Positions 45,604 to 50,871 of a DNA stretch of 50,871 nt are shown piece after piece; the first letter of the stretch is position 1; each line of letters opens with the position of its first letter. Source of the stretch: Labilibaculum sp. (GTDB lineage: Bacteria > Bacteroidota > Bacteroidia > Bacteroidales > Marinifilaceae). A program made the position numbers and the translations under genes. The stretch is taken from positions 1-50,871 of the forward strand of contig JAESUW010000121.1 in NCBI GenBank assembly GCA_016760525.1, written 5' to 3'. The notes beneath the pieces were generated by a model. It was not told the origin of the DNA. It searched no databases and saw only the letters and a list, made by a program, of their open reading frames with translations.

Positions 45604-45951
45604 ATGGGGATTTATATCGCAGTAATTTTTTATCTTGCATTTATCGTACTAATGGTTGTTTCCGCATGGAAAATTAACACCAAGGCAAATCAACCTGGAT
45701 GGGCTTGTTTAATCCCAATATACGGTAGTATCGTTACTTTAAAAATAGTTGGGAAACCTTGGTGGTGGTTCCTCCTTTTCTTATTTCCAGTAGTCAATAT
45801 TGTATTTCTCGTATGGGCCATTAACCTCTTATCTAAAAGTTACGGTAAAAGTGAGGGATTTACAGTTGGAATGATCTTTTTGCCATTCATATTTTACCCA
45901 ATTCTTGGATTCGGAGATGCAACCTATCAAGGTCCTGCTGGATTAAAATAA
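45604..45951 (+). CDS. Small DUF5684-like membrane protein
   Basis: This 115-residue integral membrane protein has about three helices: IAVIFYLAFIVLMVVSAWKI (~3-22), a WWWFLLFLFPVVNIVFLVWA pair (~56-75), and GMIFLPFIFYPILGF (~89-105). The motif QPGWACLIPIYGSIV before the second helix is the hallmark of the DUF5684 group, often seen near or fused to signal peptidase I. No function is established. It is a single gene between two mutually inverted terminator hairpins. Confidence 0.85.
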   Translation: MGIYIAVIFYLAFIVLMVVSAWKINTKANQPGWACLIPIYGSIVTLKIVGKPWWWFLLFLFPVVNIVFLVWAINLLSKSYGKSEGFTVGMIFLPFIFYPILGFGDATYQGPAGLK

Positions 45952-45973
45952 ACATATAAAAATATATTTACAA

Positions 45974-46003
45974 AGCGCCGTTTCGATCTGAAACGGCGTT
46001 TTC
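45974..46003. terminator. Bidirectional terminator (inverted-hairpin copy 2)
   Basis: CGCCGTTTC pairs with GAAACGGCG across the loop GATCT, followed by TTTTCTTG on the plus strand and CTTTG on the minus. It lies between the convergent DUF5684-like gene and ccsA-like gene. Its core is the reverse complement of the alaS terminator. Confidence 0.85.
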
Positions 46004-46020
46004 TTGTATTCTAATATACC

Positions 46021-46809
46021 TTATGGTTGTTGACTATAGGTATGAACACTATATTGTGCAGATGGCAGGTAATTAACTCCAAACCAACAGATCAGCAAAA
46101 TAACAAAGGCTAAAGCCAATATCCATAATGAAGATTTAAATTTTGATGGCATTTGGTGACGACGGTGAATGTAAACCAAATAACCCAACCAAGTAATAAA
46201 TGCCCAGGTTTCTTTAGGATCCCATGTCCAATAGTGTCCCCAAGCTTCTTTTGCCCACAAAGCTCCAAAAAGTAATCCTAAGGTTAGGAAAGAAAAACCC
46301 AAGTACACCAGGTTATCTGCCATCAGCATAATTTTGGGTTGAAGCTGACCTTTGTATTCCTGATACAAACCCCGAATGGCTACCAAGGATGATGCCGCCA
46401 AGAATGCATAAGCAAAAATATAGACTACTACATGCGGCACAAACCACGGACTCTGCAATGCAGGCATTAATGTTTTGGAAAAATTTTCGGGATGCATGTA
46501 GTTGATAAAAAGGAATAGCAAAGACAAAGCCAGACTGTAGTACAGGATCCAATTGTAACGCCAGCGCCAATAAGTTAAAAACCCAATTATCGGTAAAAAG
46601 AAGGCGTACCACAAACGTGTTTCTCCCAAGGTGCGTAATGGTGGTCGACCTAAACTTATCCACAAAAAACCTATAAAAATCGCAATACTTGCGATACCTG
46701 TTAAAACCAATCCGTTTCTAACCAGTTCACGTTTGGGAATAAACGCAGCCAACAACCATGTACTTGCACTAATTCCTGCTGCCAATAAAAAATGATTCCA
46801 TATCATCAC
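46021..46809 (-). CDS. Cytochrome c biogenesis protein CcsA-like
   Basis: This polytopic heme-handling protein (system II) carries heme out for attachment to CXXCH motifs. It has about seven to eight membrane helices and the heme-binding WWD motif in WAKEAWGHYWTWDPKETWAF (~182-201), with flanking histidines. The 262-residue length is the short CcsA/CcmC-like form. It follows the ResB-like gene by 40 bases on the same strand, and both serve the NrfA and NrfH cytochromes upstream. Confidence 0.9.
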   Translation of the reverse strand: MMIWNHFLLAAGISASTWLLAAFIPKRELVRNGLVLTGIASIAIFIGFLWISLGRPPLRTLGETRLWYAFFLPIIGFLTYWRWRYNWILYYSLALSLLFLFINYMHPENFSKTLMPALQSPWFVPHVVVYIFAYAFLAASSLVAIRGLYQEYKGQLQPKIMLMADNLVYLGFSFLTLGLLFGALWAKEAWGHYWTWDPKETWAFITWLGYLVYIHRRHQMPSKFKSSLWILALAFVILLICWFGVNYLPSAQYSVHTYSQQP

Positions 46810-46849
46810 TTAAAATTTTAAATGCTACATCTATAAAAAGCTGCCAATC

Positions 46850-48106
46850 TTAACCTGAAATCCCATTGAGTGTTTCTTCATTCTTTACTTTACTGCCACG
46901 CCAAAACATATAAACAGAACCAATCATCATCATAAAAATACCTATATAAACAAATATTTGCCATGGATCTTTCACCACCTCTACAACGCTTTTTGTGGAA
47001 TAAATCCCCATTGTTTCATCGTAGCTTAACTGATATATTTTCCACCCGTTTACTGTAAACGACTTATTCACTTCCAGAGTTTGTTCTTGCTTTTGTCCAT
47101 CGGGAGTAAAAATACTAACCTCTGATGAAAATCTTTTGGGTTCAGGCACAGTCATCAGCACAGAAAATCGTTCATCAATCTTTAAAGACTCATGGGGACG
47201 ATTAAAACTACCGCAACTGATCCAACCTGAAATGGTATCCTTCGTGTGTGAGATAACTCTCACCTTTGCCGCAGGAGCCGCACCAAAATCAATAATCGAA
47301 TAATACCTGTCACCTATCCGACCTGATGTCACAAAAAACTCATCAACAATAATCGTCCAATCGTGCAACTGACATATCAAATCATCTTCGATCATTATCA
47401 TGGAAGGCTTCGTAGCTTCGTAAAGGGATCCCGTTGTGTTATCGACAATAGCTAATTTGGGATGAAATTCTTCAATTTTAAAATCATTCAGTTTAATAGC
47501 CAACGGCAAGTCCAAATAGTTCCCTTTGTCATCGTAAGCTCTTCCTTCTATTTGATTTTCATTTAAATCCATTCGAAGCCTCTGAAGATCTCCTGAACCT
47601 AATCCTGCCGAAAAAACTGTAATCCACAATCCTAAATGACTGCATATAAACCCCCAATTTTTCCATTTTACAGGAAATAGCTTTCGAATAACCACCATTC
47701 CCAAAATAAAAAGCAAGTAAAAATTGATGAACAAAAATGGAATGGAAGTTGTCAATCTATTAAATCCTAAGCTTGTTACAATCCCTTTCTCTTCTATTGG
47801 AATTTGAGGAATGATACCCATTATCACCACCAAAATGCTTAAACCTGAAATTGCTCCTATTGAAGCGGGAATCCCTGAAAGAAATTTGAAAACTGTTTTT
47901 TTCCTTATTAGAAAATAAACAAGAGCTATCAGAAATATATACACACCACCAGCAATCAAATTATAAGGAAATACGATTGTTCCAAAAGAAGCATTACCAA
48001 CAGTAAATTCAAGAGCAAATCCGATAAGGAGTAATCCCAATGTCAGCAAAAAGCTCTCGGAATACCCCCAAGGTGATTGCCATAAGGATTTTGTGTTTTT
48101 ATTCAT
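46850..48106 (-). CDS. Cytochrome c biogenesis protein ResB-like (CcsB)
   Basis: The partner of CcsA in system II cytochrome c assembly. There are four N-terminal membrane segments (~15-165), a large periplasmic domain (~170-380, with GSGDLQRLRMDLNENQIEG and KSFTVNGWKIYQLSYDE), and a last helix (~385-405, FVYIGIFMMMIGSVYMFW). The SFTVNGWKIYQ...D phrase is typical of ResB-like proteins. It lies 150 bases after nrfA, beyond a terminator, so it may be reached by read-through or have its own promoter. Confidence 0.88.
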   Translation of the reverse strand: MNKNTKSLWQSPWGYSESFLLTLGLLLIGFALEFTVGNASFGTIVFPYNLIAGGVYIFLIALVYFLIRKKTVFKFLSGIPASIGAISGLSILVVIMGIIPQIPIEEKGIVTSLGFNRLTTSIPFLFINFYLLFILGMVVIRKLFPVKWKNWGFICSHLGLWITVFSAGLGSGDLQRLRMDLNENQIEGRAYDDKGNYLDLPLAIKLNDFKIEEFHPKLAIVDNTTGSLYEATKPSMIMIEDDLICQLHDWTIIVDEFFVTSGRIGDRYYSIIDFGAAPAAKVRVISHTKDTISGWISCGSFNRPHESLKIDERFSVLMTVPEPKRFSSEVSIFTPDGQKQEQTLEVNKSFTVNGWKIYQLSYDETMGIYSTKSVVEVVKDPWQIFVYIGIFMMMIGSVYMFWRGSKVKNEETLNGISG

Positions 48107-48189
48107 ATTTATTTAGGCAGATTAGGTAAATAGTTTAAAAGCATAACAAATTTGAACATCAAATTAAACTCTTTAATTATCTACAATAT

Positions 48190-48222
48190 AAAAAAATATG
48201 CCACCCAAATTGAGTGGCATAT
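48190..48222 (-). terminator. Terminator after nrfA
   Basis: ATATGCCAC pairs with GTGGCATAT across a 9-base loop, followed on the minus strand by TTTTTTTAT. It lies ~35 bases after the nrfA stop and separates it from the ResB-like gene. Confidence 0.85.
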
Positions 48223-48256
48223 CAAATTAATCATCTATTTAGAATGAAATATTATC

Positions 48257-49768
48257 TTACATTCTCACTTCGTAAGTACTTTCACGCTTTTTCGCTTTCT
48301 TTTCCCACTCAGGAAGAATGTTTTTCTTAAATTCTTCTTTATCCTTCTTCATTTGCTCTACATCGATACCAATGAATTTCTGAGCTTTTGCTTTAGTTGC
48401 GATATCCGGATAAGCAACTTCTTCGTGAAATCCGTACTTAGCAAATATTCGAACTAAGGAAATTCTTGCCTCTTGAGCACGAATGATACCTGTAGAAATT
48501 ACACGTCCGATCTCTGTTGGAGCGTGAAATGATCCACCATGAGATGCTGCAGCATAATCCCAACGCCATTGTCCGTGACGAATATCCATTAATACAGACT
48601 TCATTTCTGCTTCTGTAGCACCTAAATCCCAAGCTTTCTTAGCCTCAACATGAGCACGAACTAGTAATTCTTCTAATTTATCACGGTTTCCGATAATCTG
48701 ATCCTGACGAGTATATACATTCTGAATCAATTTATCAGTCTCCTCGCGGTGACAAACCTGACAAGAATTGGATACGTTATTTAATGGAGATTGAATATGG
48801 TGATCAGTAAATTTCTGTCCACCTTCTGATTTGTAAGGCATGTGACAGTCAGCACAAGAAACACCACGATCGGCGTGAATCCCTTTCATATAAATTTCAT
48901 ATCCCGGATGCTGAGCTTTCAACATTGGAGCTCTACTCAATTTATGAGTCCAATCTTTAAACCCAATCTCATCGTAGTACTCTTCCATTGCCTCAACAGA
49001 CATACCTTTATCCCAAGGTAAAGTAAGATAATTAGCTCCTTCTACACGCTTCTTATCGAAGTAATACTCAACGTGACACTGAGCACATACTAAAGAACGC
49101 ATTTCCTGATGAGTTGCTTTGTTTATATCTTTTCCCTGACGATCAAATGCTTCGATTAAAGCTGGACGGGAAATTCTCAAGTTCATGGTTTCAGCATCGT
49201 GACAATCAGCACATCCAATCGGATTTACAATTTCGTGTCCTTTACCTGCCCATTTTCCTTTGTAGAATTCGGCAACACCTATTTCGTTCATTAAACGAGG
49301 TACATCAGGAGATTTACAGGTCCAACAAGTAGCTGGCATTGGACCATCTTTATCATTTTTAGGAGCACCTGTTCGTAATGAATTTTGAAGATCATCAATT
49401 GCATAATAGTGACCACGACCTTGGTTATAGTCCTTAGAGAAACCATATCCCGCCCAAAGGACAACTAATCTAGGATCAACTTCTAACATGTCGATCATAG
49501 CTCCGCCGTTGTATTTACTGCGAAATGTAGTATCTTCTGTTTCATAATAGGTTTCAAATTCTCTTGGGAAATTTTCACCCCAAACTTCGTTACGTGGCTC
49601 CCACTGATCGTACTTTACTTGAGGAGTATAAACAAATACCGATTCAGCTCTACGTTCCATTATTGATGAAGCTAATAATCCAAGCAGGAATACAACCACC
49701 AATGTTACCAGGAAGATCAACCATCCCAATATTGGTTTTTTACCTATAGATTCTTGTATTGGTTTCAT
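48257..49768 (-). CDS. nrfA: Cytochrome c nitrite reductase, catalytic subunit NrfA
   Basis: NrfA reduces nitrite to ammonium with six electrons in the periplasm. An N-terminal anchor or uncleaved signal (~14-32) precedes the pentaheme domain. The active-site heme has the special CWTCK motif with lysine as ligand (~148-152). Four CXXCH hemes follow: CADCH, CAQCH, CADCH and CQVCH. The segments RGVSCADCHMPYKSEGGQKF and DHHIQSPLNN are classic NrfA. The length of 503 is normal. It sits 18 bases after nrfH in one operon. Confidence 0.97.
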   Translation of the reverse strand: MKPIQESIGKKPILGWLIFLVTLVVVFLLGLLASSIMERRAESVFVYTPQVKYDQWEPRNEVWGENFPREFETYYETEDTTFRSKYNGGAMIDMLEVDPRLVVLWAGYGFSKDYNQGRGHYYAIDDLQNSLRTGAPKNDKDGPMPATCWTCKSPDVPRLMNEIGVAEFYKGKWAGKGHEIVNPIGCADCHDAETMNLRISRPALIEAFDRQGKDINKATHQEMRSLVCAQCHVEYYFDKKRVEGANYLTLPWDKGMSVEAMEEYYDEIGFKDWTHKLSRAPMLKAQHPGYEIYMKGIHADRGVSCADCHMPYKSEGGQKFTDHHIQSPLNNVSNSCQVCHREETDKLIQNVYTRQDQIIGNRDKLEELLVRAHVEAKKAWDLGATEAEMKSVLMDIRHGQWRWDYAAASHGGSFHAPTEIGRVISTGIIRAQEARISLVRIFAKYGFHEEVAYPDIATKAKAQKFIGIDVEQMKKDKEEFKKNILPEWEKKAKKRESTYEVRM

Positions 49769-49786
49769 ATGCTATTAATTTAGGTT

Positions 49787-50392
49787 TTATTCGTTTTCTA
49801 ATTTTGATTCTTTCATATATTCTTGTAACCAATCCGGCACAGGACTTTCGGGTAGTGGAACTCTGGCATTTGGTACACTAGACAGACTATTTACCCTTCC
49901 GTGCGGCACCTCTCTGTGGCACTCCCAGCATACACGATCTTGTGTATTATGGGCATGATTTGGTACCTGTGCTGCTAGTTTTGGATCAGTTAAAGTTCGA
50001 CTGTGGCAACGAATGCAATTGTTGTGAACTACCTTCTTGCCTTCCTCCAAAATAAAAATTACTTCCGGTTCCATTCGCAGGGCAAACATACTAGCATGTC
50101 GCAAGCCATCTTTAGCCTTAAAATAATACTTATTAAATACATTATTATGCGGAACATGACAATCGTTACAAGTAGCTACTTCGCGATGGGAACTATGCTG
50201 GTAAGTGGCAAATTGCGGTGCCATAACATGGCAGTTCACACAAGTCTCAGGATTATCGGACAAGTACGATGCAGCCTTTGACAGGTAAAGCACATAAAAA
50301 CCTAGTCCAACAAATATTCCCAGAGACACCAAAACCGGTAGTTTCCATTGTGGAGGTGGTGTTAGAAATTTGAATAGTTTTCTCATTAGCAA
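49787..50392 (-). CDS. nrfH: Cytochrome c nitrite reductase, membrane subunit NrfH
   Basis: NrfH takes electrons from menaquinol and passes them to NrfA. One N-terminal membrane anchor (~18-36) is followed by four CXXCH heme sites (CVNCH, CNDCH, CIRCH, CWECH), as expected for the NapC/NirT family. The segment YYFKAKDGLRHASMFALRME, near the quinol site, is typical. The length of 201 is slightly above the usual ~160-180, with the extra residues at the C-terminus. It is 31 bases after the porin-like gene and 18 before nrfA. Confidence 0.95.
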   Translation of the reverse strand: MLMRKLFKFLTPPPQWKLPVLVSLGIFVGLGFYVLYLSKAASYLSDNPETCVNCHVMAPQFATYQHSSHREVATCNDCHVPHNNVFNKYYFKAKDGLRHASMFALRMEPEVIFILEEGKKVVHNNCIRCHSRTLTDPKLAAQVPNHAHNTQDRVCWECHREVPHGRVNSLSSVPNARVPLPESPVPDWLQEYMKESKLENE

Positions 50393-50423
50393 AAGTTTTG
50401 AAATATAGGGTTTGCTTTTGGCA

Positions 50424-50871
50424 TTATTTTTTTAAGAAATCAGGAGTAAAAACAAGCATTACCCATCCCCAGTTCTGAGTTTCATCTTTATCACCACCTT
50501 TTAGTGCTTGCATTGAATCGGCAGCAAACATATGAGAATAACCTGCTTTAAATAATACATTGCTGGAATATTTGTAAGCAATAGAAAGATCTACCTCAGT
50601 ACCTAAATATTTATCCTGCTTCTCTGTTCCACTATACAAATCAGCCTGTGATGAAAAAAAATGAATAGCCGAAGCAAAAGACCACTGATTTTTCCCATAG
50701 TTCAATCCACAATAAATATCCTGAAGACCTACATTTCCAACGTGGTTTCCCACATAGAAATAATCCATATGACCATTGAATTTATGATTGGTTCCAAACA
50801 GAGGAGTAAATGAATTATTGTCTTCTAATTCTGTGTCGTCTGTTCCGGATAGCATTTCAATTCCTACATTA
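50424..50871 (-). CDS. Porin-like outer-membrane barrel, C-terminal part (5' end outside window)
   Basis: The frame stays open to the window edge beyond the track's start (NVGIEMLSG...), so only the last ~149 residues are seen. Alternating strands such as VDLSIAYKYSSNVLFKAGYS and WVMLVFTPDFLKK with a short polar end indicate a beta-barrel. The phrase FTPLFGTNHKFNGHMDYFYV resembles the alginate-export porin family of Bacteroidota. It lies just upstream of nrfH on the same strand and may be a nitrite or anion pore, but this is inference from position. Confidence 0.75.
   Translation of the reverse strand, partial: NVGIEMLSGTDDTELEDNNSFTPLFGTNHKFNGHMDYFYVGNHVGNVGLQDIYCGLNYGKNQWSFASAIHFFSSQADLYSGTEKQDKYLGTEVDLSIAYKYSSNVLFKAGYSHMFAADSMQALKGGDKDETQNWGWVMLVFTPDFLKK

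Noticed and set aside
1-50871. Insertion sequences, prophage genes, integrases
   Set aside because: No transposase, integrase or phage structural motifs were seen in any frame that is not a shadow of a real gene.

Overview
The window looks like chromosomal DNA of a low-GC, probably marine member of the Bacteroidota, most likely Bacteroidales/Marinilabiliales (Marinifilum/Labilibaculum-like). This rests on the type IX secretion genes gldJ, porU and porV, SprB-like repeats, TAnnTTTG-type promoter -7 elements, an almost complete lack of Shine-Dalgarno sequences, and an nrfHA-ccs cluster. The genus is inference. I see no prophage, insertion sequence, CRISPR array or rRNA. There is one tRNA gene.

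Layout. (1) 1-7223 (-): the N-terminal ~2400 residues of a giant secreted protein, with a signal peptide, five ~350-residue 'YWxGGxGNW' units and then SprB-like repeats; its C-terminus lies outside the window. (2) 7536-9167 (-): two unrecognised genes, one a secreted protein made of three internal repeats. (3) 9204-19136: a complete signal-responsive ABC efflux module. It has a membrane fusion protein, two MacB/FtsX-type permeases and one ATPase on the minus strand. Divergent to these are a sigma-54-activator response regulator and its histidine kinase. A good -24/-12 (sigma-54) promoter lies directly upstream of the fusion-protein gene, so the two-component system very probably switches on the exporter. 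(4) 19233-29198: mostly housekeeping genes: a small HTH-like protein, rex, tRNA-Val, folC, a PIN-PhoH ATPase, Ppx/GppA, mtaB, an inositol monophosphatase-family enzyme, an HtrB-like acyltransferase, a GT2 glycosyltransferase and a SugE/Gdx exporter. (5) 29201-38104: murF and gldJ (-) divergent from porU, porV and ispF (+), the conserved type IX secretion neighbourhood. The giant protein at the left edge is a plausible client of that pathway. (6) 38273-46000: a CoA-binding protein, a thioredoxin-like protein, a MerR/Nif3/zinc-ribbon operon, an M23 peptidase, alaS and a small DUF5684-like membrane protein flanked by two mutually inverted terminator hairpins. (7) 46021-50871 (-): nitrite ammonification, with a porin-like barrel (partial), NrfH, NrfA, and the ResB-like and CcsA-like cytochrome c assembly proteins needed to attach their hemes.

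The most interesting items are the sigma-54-driven efflux module, the giant mosaic protein, the three-repeat orphan protein, an exact 29-bp repeat shared by the porV leader and the efflux operon, and the inverted hairpin pair around the DUF5684 gene. I did not find a convincing, wholly new system. All function calls come from reading motifs by eye, without database searches.
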